NCBI GenBank assembly: GCA_015654695.1 | Contig: JAATGJ010000132.1 | Span: forward strand, 1-64,000 | Direction of reading: 5' to 3' | DNA: 64,000 bases | DNA from: Chitinophagales bacterium | Lineage (GTDB): Bacteria; Bacteroidota; Bacteroidia; Chitinophagales; Chitinophagaceae | Shown here: positions 36,735 to 44,439 of the stretch, one piece after another | Layout of the letters: each line of letters starts with the position of its first letter | How positions within the stretch are numbered: position 1 is the stretch's first letter | Position numbers and translations under genes: made by a program | The notes under the pieces: model-generated | The model's input: only the letters and a program-made list of their open reading frames with translations | Told to the model about the DNA's origin: nothing | The model's database searches: none

Positions 36735-37220
36735 TTAAGCAGGTTCCACCAAAAACAGCGGCTGATCATACTCTACAGGCGAAGCATCTTCTACTAATAC
36801 TTTTACAATTTTACCCTTTATTTCACTTTCAATTTCATTGAAGAGTTTCATGGCCTCTATGATACAAACCACTTTTCCCGGCGCTACTTCATCCCCCACA
36901 TCTGCGAGGTTGGGTTTATCAGGAGAAGACTTGCGGTAGAATGTGCCGATCATCGGGCTTTTGATGGTAATTAAAGTTGAGGATGTTTCGGCTGGTTTTG
37001 ATTTCTCTGCGGAAGTAATACCGGTTGCATCTGATGGCTGCTGGCTGAATGCAGGCTGGGGGGCCGCTGCATAAACCGGGGCGGAAGAAGATACTACCTG
37101 CGTAACATGTTCTTCCTTTTGTTTGATCGTCAACCGGAAATCTTTTTGCTCAATAGTCAGTTCGCCAATATTCGATTTGTTGACCATTTTGATCAACTCC
37201 TGAATTTGTTTGTAGTCCAT
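36735..37220 (-). CDS. accB: Biotin carboxyl carrier protein of acetyl-CoA carboxylase
   Basis: From the ATG at 37220 the protein has 161 residues; the frame extends to a TTG at 37241, less likely. The N-terminal part (MDYKQIQELIKM) and a flexible Ala/Pro/Ser linker lead to the biotinyl domain, where the acceptor lysine is Lys125 in EAMKLFNEIES. It carries carboxybiotin from AccC to the carboxyltransferase. It is co-transcribed with accC, whose start lies 79 bases downstream. The carboxyltransferase genes (accA, accD) are not in this window. Confidence 0.96.
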   Translation of the reverse strand: MDYKQIQELIKMVNKSNIGELTIEQKDFRLTIKQKEEHVTQVVSSSAPVYAAAPQPAFSQQPSDATGITSAEKSKPAETSSTLITIKSPMIGTFYRKSSPDKPNLADVGDEVAPGKVVCIIEAMKLFNEIESEIKGKIVKVLVEDASPVEYDQPLFLVEPA

Positions 37221-37341
37221 GTTTTTCAATTTAACAGACAATTTTTGTTAGAGTAAAAAGGAAGGCTAAGATATGGAAATCAAATGCAGCTTTCCCTATA
37301 TTTTTTACGGGTTTTGGCCGAAAATTGAGCAAAAACAGATG

Positions 37342-37372
37342 AAAAAGGCCAAAAATGAGACGATTTCGGCCT
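37342..37372 (-). terminator. Possible weak terminator between efp and accB
   Basis: On the minus strand a GGCC-containing arm pairs with TTTTTGGCC to give a short, bulged stem, followed by TTTTTC. The stem is weak, so read-through into accB is plausible. Confidence 0.4.
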
Positions 37373-37393
37373 GTTTTAAATAATATCACTAAG

Positions 37394-37960
37394 CTATTCT
37401 TTTACTCTTTCCACGTATTCACCTGTCCTGGTATTAACGCGGACAAGTTCACCTTCATTTACAAATAAAGGAACCCCGATAGTAGCGCCGGTTTCCAGTG
37501 TAGCCTGCTTTAATGTACGGGTAGCGGTATCGCCTCTTAAGCCGGGCTCAGTATACGTAATCTTCAGAACAATTTTATCAGGCAGTTCTGCGGCAAGTAT
37601 CTGGTCATTTTCCGTATTTATAAGAACACCCACTTCCTGGCCTTCTTTCAAGTATTGATGGGCGTCAATGGCATTTTCCTGCAAAGCGATCTGTTCAAAA
37701 GATTCAGTGTCCATAAAGTTGTAGCCGGTATCGTCTTTGTATAAAAACTGGTACGTACGCTTTTCCACACGAACCGGGTAAATTGTATCACCTGAATTCC
37801 ATGTCTTTTCAATAGAACGGCTATTGTCCACCCCTTTCAGTTTCGCCCATACTTTTGCCGCCGCCCTGGCTGTTTTATTTTCACCAAATTCCACTACGGT
37901 ATAAAGACTGCCATCAAGGCTAAGTATCAAACCACGACTGATATCGGCTGTATTTGCCAT
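37394..37960 (-). CDS. efp: Elongation factor P, variant with Arg at the loop tip
   Basis: The ATG at 37960 gives the usual 188-residue EF-P. The frame stays open to 38275, but a consensus promoter at 37985-38015 and the family length reject the longer form. EF-P relieves ribosome stalling at polyproline stretches. Three domains are clear, with YKDDTGYNFMDTESFEQ and TYTEPGLRGDTATRTLKQATLETGA. The domain I loop reads KTARAAAKVW where most EF-Ps have KPGKGxAFxR. The tip residue normally modified (Lys34 in E. coli) is Arg32 here. In Pseudomonas an Arg at this site is rhamnosylated by EarP; no earP or epmA is in the window. The gene heads efp-accB-accC. Confidence 0.96.
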   Translation of the reverse strand: MANTADISRGLILSLDGSLYTVVEFGENKTARAAAKVWAKLKGVDNSRSIEKTWNSGDTIYPVRVEKRTYQFLYKDDTGYNFMDTESFEQIALQENAIDAHQYLKEGQEVGVLINTENDQILAAELPDKIVLKITYTEPGLRGDTATRTLKQATLETGATIGVPLFVNEGELVRVNTRTGEYVERVKE

Positions 37961-37984
37961 AATATTTGATTTTTTTTGAGGCGG

Positions 37985-38015
37985 CAAAGATAAGGCAGTG
38001 ACAGTTGCGGACAAA
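37985..38015 (-). promoter_or_regulatory. Promoter of efp (TTTG-19-TATCTTTG)
   Basis: On the minus strand TATCTTTG (37985-37992) matches the -7 element exactly, with TTTG (38012-38015) as -33 element 19 bases upstream. This is the closest match to the Bacteroidota consensus in the window, 24 bases before the efp ATG. The rest of the 307-base gap up to 38267 shows nothing else on this strand. Confidence 0.7.
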
Positions 38016-38239
38016 AGGTAAATAATGGCCTGCGGGGACGGTATTATATTGCGAATGCGCCAAACCTTTAATGTTTTTCCGGTTCTTAATTGGATTACTG
38101 GCTTCACAGCGATCTTAGTATGCACGGCTTTTGAGCAACTTCTTTTATTATTACTGTTTATTAGCTGAGCCGGGATAAGCAAAAGTGGAATTGTGAAGAT
38201 TGGTGATGTAAAGAATCCGCCGCTATAATCAATTAACTT

Positions 38240-38247
38240 TACTTTTG
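38240..38247 (+). promoter_or_regulatory. -7 promoter element (TACTTTTG) for the thioredoxin-like gene
   Basis: TACTTTTG matches TAnnTTTG, 20 bases before the ATG at 38268. Confidence 0.55.
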
Positions 38248-38267
38248 TGAGATTATAAAATTCCTTT

Positions 38268-38768
38268 ATGCACAAACTTTTTTTGGGGATATTCTTTTTG
38301 ATTATCGCCGGCGGCTTATCGGCTCAGCAAAATTCAATTAATATGCCGCCCTACAAACGATTTCCCGTAGTCCCGCCGTTTAAATTATTAAAATCAGACA
38401 GTGTTTCTTTATTTACGAAAGCTGATCTGAAAAAAAACAAACCAGTATTGGTTATCGTTTTCAGTCCCGAATGTGATCATTGCCAGCATGAAATGGAAGA
38501 AATAATTAAACGCATCAATGATTTCAAAAAAATACAAATAGTGATGACTACTACCTGGCCATTACACATGATGAATGATTTTTATAAAAAAAATGATCTG
38601 CAGCGTTTTACCAATATTACTGTAGGAAAGGACATCAGTAATATGCTTCCCTCTTTTTATAGCATCCGCAATATGCCTTACCTGGCTTTTTATGATAAAA
38701 AAGGCGACCTGATAGATACTTTTGAAGGCTCCCTGCCTGTTGAAAAAGTGCTGGCAAAATTTGAATAA
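38268..38768 (+). CDS. Secreted thioredoxin-like protein
   Basis: The 166-residue product has a signal peptide (LFLGIFFLIIAGGLSAQ). A thioredoxin-fold domain carries the CxxC motif as SPECDHCQHEM (CDHC) after the strand PVLVIVFS, and a cis-Pro region in IRNMPYLAFYDKKG. It belongs with the TlpA/redoxin-like periplasmic proteins that reduce or rearrange disulfides, or deliver haem-maturation reducing power. Partner unknown. It precedes mdh by 105 bases, but mdh has its own promoter. Confidence 0.85.
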   Translation: MHKLFLGIFFLIIAGGLSAQQNSINMPPYKRFPVVPPFKLLKSDSVSLFTKADLKKNKPVLVIVFSPECDHCQHEMEEIIKRINDFKKIQIVMTTTWPLHMMNDFYKKNDLQRFTNITVGKDISNMLPSFYSIRNMPYLAFYDKKGDLIDTFEGSLPVEKVLAKFE

Positions 38769-38805
38769 AACAACAAGCCGCAGTTTTTCCAATACCTGTA
38801 TCTGT

Positions 38806-38813
38806 TACCTTTG
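38806..38813 (+). promoter_or_regulatory. -7 promoter element (TACCTTTG) for mdh
   Basis: TACCTTTG is an exact -7 match, 60 bases before the mdh ATG. Transcription would begin near 38820, at the edge of the palindrome at 38822. Confidence 0.6.
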
Positions 38814-38821
38814 CACCGCAA

Positions 38822-38843
38822 ACCTGCCTACCGGTAGGCAGGT
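38822..38843 (+). repeat. Perfect palindrome at the 5' end of the mdh transcript
   Basis: An 11-base arm (ACCTGCCTACC) is followed directly by its exact complement. It lies just after the predicted transcription start, so the mRNA would begin with a hairpin. CCTGCC-type palindromes are also common dispersed repeats in Bacteroidota. Confidence 0.7.
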
Positions 38844-38873
38844 AATTTTCTCATTCTATAAATTTTTTCGTTC

Positions 38874-39803
38874 ATGAAAGTAACCGTTGTAGGCGCCGGC
38901 GCTGTTGGAGCTACCTGTGCTGATAATATTGCCCGGAAAGAGCTCTGCCACGAATTGGTACTGCTCGATATCAAAGAAGGTATTGCTGAAGGGAAAGCAC
39001 AGGATATGATGCAAACTGCTACATTGCTTGGCTTTGATACTAAGATCACAGGAAGCACTAATGATTACAGTAAAACTGCCGGCAGCGATGTGGTAGTGAT
39101 CACTTCCGGCCTGCCCCGTAAACCCGGCATGACCCGTGAAGAGCTGATTGGGGTTAATGCCGGTATTGTAAAAGGTGTTGCTGAAAATATCCTGAAGCAC
39201 TCTCCTGATGCAATTATCATTGTTATCAGCAACCCGATGGATACAATGACATACTTAGCCTTACAATCAACAGGCCTGCCCAAAAACAGGATCATTGGAA
39301 TGGGTGGTACACTGGATAGTGCACGTTTCAAATACCAATTGAGCCAGCACCTGGGCTGCAGCCCCTCTGATCTTAATGCGGTAGTGGTAGGTGGTCATGG
39401 TGATACTACCATGATCCCGCTGATCCGTTTGGCTACCTGGAACAGCGTACCAGTAACCAATTTCTTAAGCGCTGAACAACAGGAAAAAATTGTAAAGGAT
39501 ACAATGGTTGGCGGCGCTACACTTACTGCGCTCATCGGCACTTCCGCCTGGTATGCACCCGGAGCTGCGGGAGCTGCATTGGTAGAAAGCATTGTTCGTG
39601 ATGAAAAGAAATTATTTACCTGCTGTGTAAAATTAGATGGTGAATACGGGCAAAAAGATATTTGTCTTGGTGTACCTGTTACCATTGGTAAAAATGGCTG
39701 GGAAAAAATTCTTGATTTCAAACTCAATGAATCTGAACAAGCCGCCTTTACTAAAAGTGCAGATGCCGTAAGGAATATGAATGATGTATTGAAGACCCTA
39801 TAA
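38874..39803 (+). CDS. mdh: Malate dehydrogenase
   Basis: The 309-residue NAD-dependent enzyme is of the LDH-like malate dehydrogenase group. It has the Rossmann motif VVGAGAVGATCA, the substrate-binding Arg pair in LPRKPGMTREEL, SNPMDTMTYLA, GMGGTLDSARF and the catalytic His in VVGGHGDTTMIPL. It converts malate to oxaloacetate in the TCA cycle, in the cytoplasm. A strong terminator follows and a clear promoter precedes it, so it is a single-gene unit. Confidence 0.97.
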   Translation: MKVTVVGAGAVGATCADNIARKELCHELVLLDIKEGIAEGKAQDMMQTATLLGFDTKITGSTNDYSKTAGSDVVVITSGLPRKPGMTREELIGVNAGIVKGVAENILKHSPDAIIIVISNPMDTMTYLALQSTGLPKNRIIGMGGTLDSARFKYQLSQHLGCSPSDLNAVVVGGHGDTTMIPLIRLATWNSVPVTNFLSAEQQEKIVKDTMVGGATLTALIGTSAWYAPGAAGAALVESIVRDEKKLFTCCVKLDGEYGQKDICLGVPVTIGKNGWEKILDFKLNESEQAAFTKSADAVRNMNDVLKTL

Positions 39804-39827
39804 CCATTATCATAACCAATAAATTAA

Positions 39828-39864
39828 AAGCGTCAGGTTCAAATTTTGAACCTGACGCTTTTTT
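39828..39864 (+). terminator. Strong rho-independent terminator of mdh
   Basis: A 16-base arm beginning AAGCGTCAGG (39828-39843) is matched by its complement ending in CCTGACGCTT (39845-39860), followed by TTTT. The innermost bases must open into the loop. Confidence 0.92.
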
Positions 39865-39904
39865 ATACAACATACCCGGAAGGATAAAAAAGATTTTTTA
39901 GACA

Positions 39905-39939
39905 GGGACAAATGACGTATATTGGTGGGACAAATGACG
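39905..39939 (+). promoter_or_regulatory. Direct repeats, probable TA operator
   Basis: GGGACAAATGACG occurs at 39905-39917 and again at 39927-39939, exactly 22 bases apart (about two helical turns), ending 4 bases before the antitoxin ATG. Position and spacing fit an operator bound by the antitoxin for autoregulation, as established for many type II modules. No -7 element is obvious. The assignment is inference. Confidence 0.55.
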
Positions 39940-39943
39940 GGTT

Positions 39944-40390
39944 ATGAAAAAGAAAGCAAAACCAAAAAAATATAAACCTAATGACGAAATAAGCAGCGTC
40001 AACGAGCCGCTTCCTATTTATCGCTCTATAAAGATAGTACCCGCGGCAATGGATTTTTCGTACAGGAAATTTGCCAGGATCGCAGAAACAGTTCCTTTCA
40101 GCCAGCGTGAATGGGCTTCTATACTTCATCTTTCCGAAAAAACATTGCAACGATACGCCAAAGACAATAAAAATTTTGAAGGTATCTATGTTGAACGCAT
40201 CCTTCAAATGCAGGAATTGATCAAAACAGGTTTGGAGACTTTTACCAGCGCCCAGGCTTTTTACCAATGGCTGAAAAAAGATAAGCCCCTACTGGGAATA
40301 GTACTTCATTTTTCCGATTTAACTACCAGCAAAGGCATACAGGAACATATTGATGCCATGGAAAGGCTGCAACACGGAATTATTATATGA
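39944..40390 (+). CDS. Antitoxin of RES/Xre module (DUF2384, ParS/MbcA-like)
   Basis: The 148-residue product has a basic N-terminus (KKKAKPKKYK). It then matches Xre-type antitoxins with the MbcA/ParS C-terminal toxin-binding (DUF2384) domain. The middle helices include ARIAETVPFSQREWASILHLSEKTLQRY, which in pieces (SQREWASILHLSEKTLQRY) has the helix-turn-helix look. The C-terminal part has a YQWLKKDKPLLG motif typical of DUF2384. In known RES-Xre pairs the antitoxin blocks the RES toxin and represses the operon. It overlaps the toxin gene by 4 bases (ATGA), which indicates co-translation. Confidence 0.88.
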   Translation: MKKKAKPKKYKPNDEISSVNEPLPIYRSIKIVPAAMDFSYRKFARIAETVPFSQREWASILHLSEKTLQRYAKDNKNFEGIYVERILQMQELIKTGLETFTSAQAFYQWLKKDKPLLGIVLHFSDLTTSKGIQEHIDAMERLQHGIII

Positions 40391-40836
40391 TACTTTACCG
40401 TTTTGCCAGGCAAATTTACAGTAACGATATTTCAGGTGCGGGTGCAAAAAAACTGGGTGGCCGCTGGAATAGCCCGGGACTTTCTGCTGTCTATACAAGT
40501 TCCGCCATTTCATTATCATTACTGGAGATACTGGTTTATCACTCCGCCTATGAAGAAATCAGTACCAATATGCTAATGCGGATTGAAGTGCCTGATACCT
40601 CTCCTCTTACTGTAACTGACAGATCATTAAAACAAAACTGGCAAAATGATATTGATTACTCCCGTTTTATCGGCAACGAGTTTCTGAAAAGCAAAGAGCT
40701 ACTCCTGCTGAAAGTGCCTTCGGCTATAATCCCCGAGGAATACAATATTGTAATCAATCCGGCTCACCCTGATTTTAAAAAAGTAAAAATCCTCAAAGCA
40801 AGCCTTTTCCAGTTCGACGCAAGGCTTTTTAAATAA
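40387..40836 (+). CDS. RES-domain toxin (predicted NAD+-depleting)
   Basis: The 149-residue product shows the RES-domain signature: LYRFARQIYS at the start (first conserved Arg), GAGAKKLGGRWNSPG (GGRWN), AVYTSSAISLSLLEILVY with the conserved Tyr, Ser and Glu, and a C-terminal IIPEEYNIVINPAHPDF. Family members (Res, MbcT) degrade cellular NAD+ by hydrolysis or phosphorolysis and arrest growth. The ATG overlaps the end of the antitoxin. All the usual conserved positions that I can check are present, so the toxin should be active. Confidence 0.9.
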   Translation: MILYRFARQIYSNDISGAGAKKLGGRWNSPGLSAVYTSSAISLSLLEILVYHSAYEEISTNMLMRIEVPDTSPLTVTDRSLKQNWQNDIDYSRFIGNEFLKSKELLLLKVPSAIIPEEYNIVINPAHPDFKKVKILKASLFQFDARLFK

Positions 40837-40839
40837 ATA

Positions 40840-40869
40840 TCCCGAAATTTACTACCCGCTTTTTCGGGA
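40840..40869 (+). promoter_or_regulatory. Hairpin between the toxin gene and the nuclease gene
   Basis: TCCCGAAA (40840-40847) pairs with TTTTCGGGA (40861-40869), an 8-bp stem 15 bases before the next ATG. No T-run follows, so it is not a good terminator; it may tune read-through or translation. Confidence 0.45.
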
Positions 40870-40883
40870 CAAGGATAAAATTT

Positions 40884-42275
40884 ATGTACGCAATAGTTGA
40901 TATAGAAACAACAGGAGGTTATGCCGCTGCTCATGGTATTACGGAAATATCCATTCATATATTTGACGGTAATAAGGTGATTGAAAAATTTGAAACTCTT
41001 ATCAATCCTCAACAACCTATCCCCCGCTATATCCAGGCTATGACAGGCATCACCGATGAGATGGTAGCCGACGCCCCCTTATTTGAAGAAGTAGCAGAGA
41101 ATATCTACGCCCTGCTTACTGATAAAATCTTTGTAGCCCACAATGTCAATTTCGATTATTCATTTGTAAAGAGCCACCTGGAACAAGCTGGTTTCAGTAT
41201 TGATGCAAGGAAATTATGTACGGTGAGGTTAAGCCGGAAGATACTGCCGGGTTTCCCTTCTTATAGCTTAGGCAACCTTTGTCATTCCTTAGGAATTACT
41301 ATGAATAACCGTCACCGTGCCGGTGGTGATACGGAAGCGACAGTAAAAGTATTCAGTCATCTTTTAAAAAATGACAAAGAACAATTCATTCAAAAAAGCC
41401 TGCAGCGGAATTCGAAAGAATTCATTCTGCCCCCCAATGTTCCCAAAGAACATTTTGATCAATTACCTTATACACCCGGCGTCTATTATTTTCATGATGA
41501 GAAAGGCAAGATCATTTATGTAGGTAAAGCCAGAAATGTACGTTACCGTATCAATAGTCATTTCAGTAATAATTCCCAAAGCAGGCAAAAACAGAATTTT
41601 CTACGCCATACTTATTCTATCAGTCACCAGCCCTGCGCTACAGAACTAATGGCTCATATTCTTGAATCAACAGAGATCAAAAAGCTCTGGCCCATTTTTA
41701 ATTACTCACAAAAAGGCTGGGAAGATACATACGGCATTTTCGCTTATGAAGATCAGAATGGTTATATGCGCCTGGCCATTGAAAAGAATAAAAAACACCT
41801 CACCCCTGTTTGTACATTTCACCGGTTAATTGAGGGGCATGATATGATGCGAAAGATGATCCGTGATTTCCAGCTTTGTCCTAAACTATGTTTCATGCAG
41901 ACTGGCCAGGAAAAATGTGAAGGCATCAAAGAAAGTTATTGTAAAGGCGCCTGCGAACAAAATGAAACACCTTTAAGATACAATTACCGTGTGCTGGAAG
42001 CAATTTACTCATTACAAACCAAACCTTCATTCGCCATCATTGAAGAAGGATTAAACGCAGACGAACAATCCTGCATACTCGTAATAAAGGGAAAGTTTTA
42101 CGGTATGGGATATATAAGTACTGAGGTGCAGGTAACCGATTTGGAAACACTCCAAAATTTACTTACACCTTATAAAGAGAATAATTATATCTCTAATCTT
42201 ATAAACAGCTACGCTTTAAAATATCCCGGCAAAGTAAGAATACTTGAAAACGAAACAGTTCAATCCAGCCATTGA
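40884..42275 (+). CDS. DnaQ-like 3'-5' exonuclease fused to a GIY-YIG domain
   Basis: The 463-residue product starts with a DEDDh exonuclease (about 1-170): VDIETTGG (Asp6, Glu8), FVAHNVNFDYSF (Asp91) and HRAGGDTEAT (His144, Asp149). A GIY-YIG nuclease domain follows (about 195-280, GVYYFHDEKGKIIYVGKARNVRYR). A Cys-rich segment, with Cys332, 336, 345, 353 and 357, resembles the Cys cluster of UvrC/Cho proteins that can carry an iron-sulfur cluster. Proteins of this type are annotated as PolIII-epsilon/UvrC-like (Cho) fusions and may act in excision repair; activity is inferred. It overlaps the thioesterase gene by 16 bases tail-to-tail. Confidence 0.9.
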   Translation: MYAIVDIETTGGYAAAHGITEISIHIFDGNKVIEKFETLINPQQPIPRYIQAMTGITDEMVADAPLFEEVAENIYALLTDKIFVAHNVNFDYSFVKSHLEQAGFSIDARKLCTVRLSRKILPGFPSYSLGNLCHSLGITMNNRHRAGGDTEATVKVFSHLLKNDKEQFIQKSLQRNSKEFILPPNVPKEHFDQLPYTPGVYYFHDEKGKIIYVGKARNVRYRINSHFSNNSQSRQKQNFLRHTYSISHQPCATELMAHILESTEIKKLWPIFNYSQKGWEDTYGIFAYEDQNGYMRLAIEKNKKHLTPVCTFHRLIEGHDMMRKMIRDFQLCPKLCFMQTGQEKCEGIKESYCKGACEQNETPLRYNYRVLEAIYSLQTKPSFAIIEEGLNADEQSCILVIKGKFYGMGYISTEVQVTDLETLQNLLTPYKENNYISNLINSYALKYPGKVRILENETVQSSH

Positions 42276-42706
42276 AAATCTTTGGCAAAAGGCATTTGAG
42301 AGAATGTATCTGAAGCTTGTTGTGGTGATGCGACCAGTTTTCTTTGAACCGTATCAAGCCAGGCTCCATCTACAGTGATAATAGCCGAAATAACATCCCC
42401 ATTTTTAATGATTTCATGTTGTATTGTCCAGCGGGAAAAATCTTTCCTGGATTTTAATAGCTTCAGGTCAATCGCTACTTTATCCCCGAAACGAATTTCC
42501 TTTTTGAACACACATTCTTCCCGGAAGATTATTGGCCCAAAATGCAACTGCTGCATCAGGGCCGCTGTAAGGCCATGAGCATATAAGAATTCGATCCGGC
42601 TTAAAGCTCCCCAGTCATAATAAACCGAATGCCTGAGATGAAAATTCGGGTCAAGATCAGACCAGCGAATTTGTATTTCTTTGGGGAAATTCTCCATAAA
42701 GAGCAA
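42260..42706 (-). CDS. Acyl-CoA thioesterase, hot-dog fold (4HBT)
   Basis: This 148-residue protein of the hot-dog fold carries the 4HBT catalytic motif RWSDLDPNFHLRHSVYYDW (Asp in SDLDPNxH). Residues AIITVDGAWLD follow. The family hydrolyses acyl-CoA thioesters; substrate length cannot be deduced. The frame also permits a start two codons upstream (MLF before MEN); the ATG at about 42697 is equally likely. It is convergent with the exonuclease gene and overlaps it by 16 bases. Confidence 0.83.
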   Translation of the reverse strand: MLFMENFPKEIQIRWSDLDPNFHLRHSVYYDWGALSRIEFLYAHGLTAALMQQLHFGPIIFREECVFKKEIRFGDKVAIDLKLLKSRKDFSRWTIQHEIIKNGDVISAIITVDGAWLDTVQRKLVASPQQASDTFSQMPFAKDFQWLD

Positions 42707-42767
42707 ATTAGTGATAAGATTAGGCTAAATTAAATCACTACAGTATAGGAATATCGCTTACAACTTT

Positions 42768-42775
42768 TATTTTTG
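42768..42775 (+). promoter_or_regulatory. -7 promoter element (TATTTTTG) for the FKBP gene
   Basis: TATTTTTG matches the -7 consensus exactly, 20 bases before the ATG at 42795. Confidence 0.55.
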
Positions 42776-42794
42776 CTTTCTAATCAAAAAACTC

Positions 42795-43523
42795 ATGAAA
42801 AAACTGATCTTATTTTCCTGTTTACTGACAATATGCTTTTCACTTACAGCACAACCCGGTAAAACGGCCGTCAAGCCTGCCGCAAAACCCGCGACTAAAC
42901 CAGCCGTAACAGCACCTCAACTAAAGACATTAAATGATTCTGCGAGCTATGCAATTGGCTTTAGCGTAGCGAGTTTTTACAAACAACAAGGTATTACTAA
43001 TATAAATACAGCGCTGGTATCCCGCGCCATCAACGACATATATGGCAATAAAGCTACGCTGTTGACTGATGGCTCTGCCAATGACATTATGAACAAAGTA
43101 ATGGTCAAAATGCAGGAAGAAAAAGTAAAACCGACTATCAATGCATGTAATACTTTCCTCGCCGATAATAAAAAGAAGCCAGGAGTGAAAACAACTGCCA
43201 GCGGTTTGCAATATGAAGTGATTACAGAAGGCACAGGCATACAACCAACAGCCGTTGATACTTTCGTTTGTCACTACAGGGGCACCTTAATTGATGGTAC
43301 AGAAGTTGATGCTTCCTACAACCGGGGCGAGCCGCTTACTATGGCGGTGCGGCAAGTAATACCAGGATGGACAGAAGGGTTACAATTAATGCATGTGGGT
43401 TCAAAATATAAATTTTACATCCCCTACAATCTGGGTTATGGTACATTTGATAACGGCGCTATACCCGGAGGTTCTGCACTGATCTTTGACGTAGAACTAC
43501 TGGATGTAAAAAAACCGAAGTAA
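42795..43523 (+). CDS. FKBP-type peptidyl-prolyl isomerase (FkpA/Mip-like)
   Basis: The 242-residue product has a signal peptide ending in LTAQ, then a Lys/Pro/Ala-rich linker. The N-terminal helical dimerisation domain of Mip-like enzymes has SYAIGFSVASFYKQQG. The C-terminal FKBP domain contains GLQYEVITEGTG, DTFVCHYRGTLIDGTEVDASYNRGEP in pieces, VIPGWTEGLQLMHVGSKYKFYIP and a final GSALIFDVELL. It is expected to help fold periplasmic or outer-membrane proteins. Its stop lies 1 base from the stop of the convergent cmk gene. Confidence 0.93.
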   Translation: MKKLILFSCLLTICFSLTAQPGKTAVKPAAKPATKPAVTAPQLKTLNDSASYAIGFSVASFYKQQGITNINTALVSRAINDIYGNKATLLTDGSANDIMNKVMVKMQEEKVKPTINACNTFLADNKKKPGVKTTASGLQYEVITEGTGIQPTAVDTFVCHYRGTLIDGTEVDASYNRGEPLTMAVRQVIPGWTEGLQLMHVGSKYKFYIPYNLGYGTFDNGAIPGGSALIFDVELLDVKKPK

Positions 43524-43524
43524 G

Positions 43525-44211
43525 TTATTGGGATTTGATCCGCTCTTTGGCCCAGGATAAAGCTTTTTGAAATTGTTCGTCTTCTGTAAGGCTGGTGTTG
43601 TCAAGCTCAATGGCATCATCAGCCTTTTTTAGCGGGCTTATTTCGCGGTGTGAATCCATATAATCCCTCATCTGGATATTGTCCCGTATTTCTTCAATGG
43701 TCACATTAGGTTTCTTCTTATACATTTCTTTAAATCTCCTTTCTACACGTACAGCGCTATCCGCTACCATAAATATCTTCAATTCTGCATGGGGGAAAAC
43801 CACGGTGCCGATGTCCCTCCCATCCATTACTATTCCTTTTTTTGTCCCCAGTTTATGCTGTTGTGTTACAGCAAATGCCCTCACTTCTTTTATAGACGCA
43901 ATTTCACTTACCTTTTCAGCAATGACCAGGTCCCTGATTAAATACTCTACATTCTCGTCATTAAGATGTATCTCACTGCTTCCGGACATTTCATTAAACC
44001 GGAAATCAAGCTGGATATCTTTTAAAGCATTCTGCACTTCCGTTTTATCTGTCCAGTCAATATGATTCCGGAGAAAATACAATGTAACAGCACGGTACAT
44101 AGCCCCGCTGTCCACATAGACATACCCCAGTTCCCTTGCCAATTGTTTTGCCAATGTACTTTTGCCGGCACTTGACCAGCCATCTATTGTTATAATGATC
44201 TTTTTTGCCAT
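43525..44211 (-). CDS. cmk: Cytidylate kinase
   Basis: The 228-residue product has the P-loop GWSSAGKSTLAKQLA, then YVYVDSGAMYRAVTLYFL, which contacts CMP. DGRDIGTVVFPHAELKIF is the characteristic CMP-kinase Asp-Arg-Asp motif. It phosphorylates CMP and dCMP in the cytoplasm. I chose the ATG at 44211, which matches the family N-terminus (MAKKIIITIDG); a start at 44226 five codons upstream is possible. It lies in its own transcription unit, and clpC is upstream but with a terminator between. Confidence 0.95.
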   Translation of the reverse strand: MAKKIIITIDGWSSAGKSTLAKQLARELGYVYVDSGAMYRAVTLYFLRNHIDWTDKTEVQNALKDIQLDFRFNEMSGSSEIHLNDENVEYLIRDLVIAEKVSEIASIKEVRAFAVTQQHKLGTKKGIVMDGRDIGTVVFPHAELKIFMVADSAVRVERRFKEMYKKKPNVTIEEIRDNIQMRDYMDSHREISPLKKADDAIELDNTSLTEDEQFQKALSWAKERIKSQ

Positions 44212-44439
44212 AGCCTGATCCGCCAATCAGCGGAAAATTGTTAAGTAGTTATACAATCATTTACCAGCAGAAAATTTTTCGTTTACGCTATTGAAACATA
44301 TACAGGAAATGCTCCAATAACCGGCCTAATTAAAACATCACACTTCTTTTAGGGGCAAGCTATGAAAAACTACAGGTGGTAACAAAAAATGTATTTATTA
44401 TGCCGATTCCTGTTACCATTAATACACTTCCGCTTCACA

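Noticed and set aside
37961-38275. Upstream extension of elongation factor P by about 105 residues
   Set aside because: Family length is 188 residues, and a clear promoter lies inside the extension.
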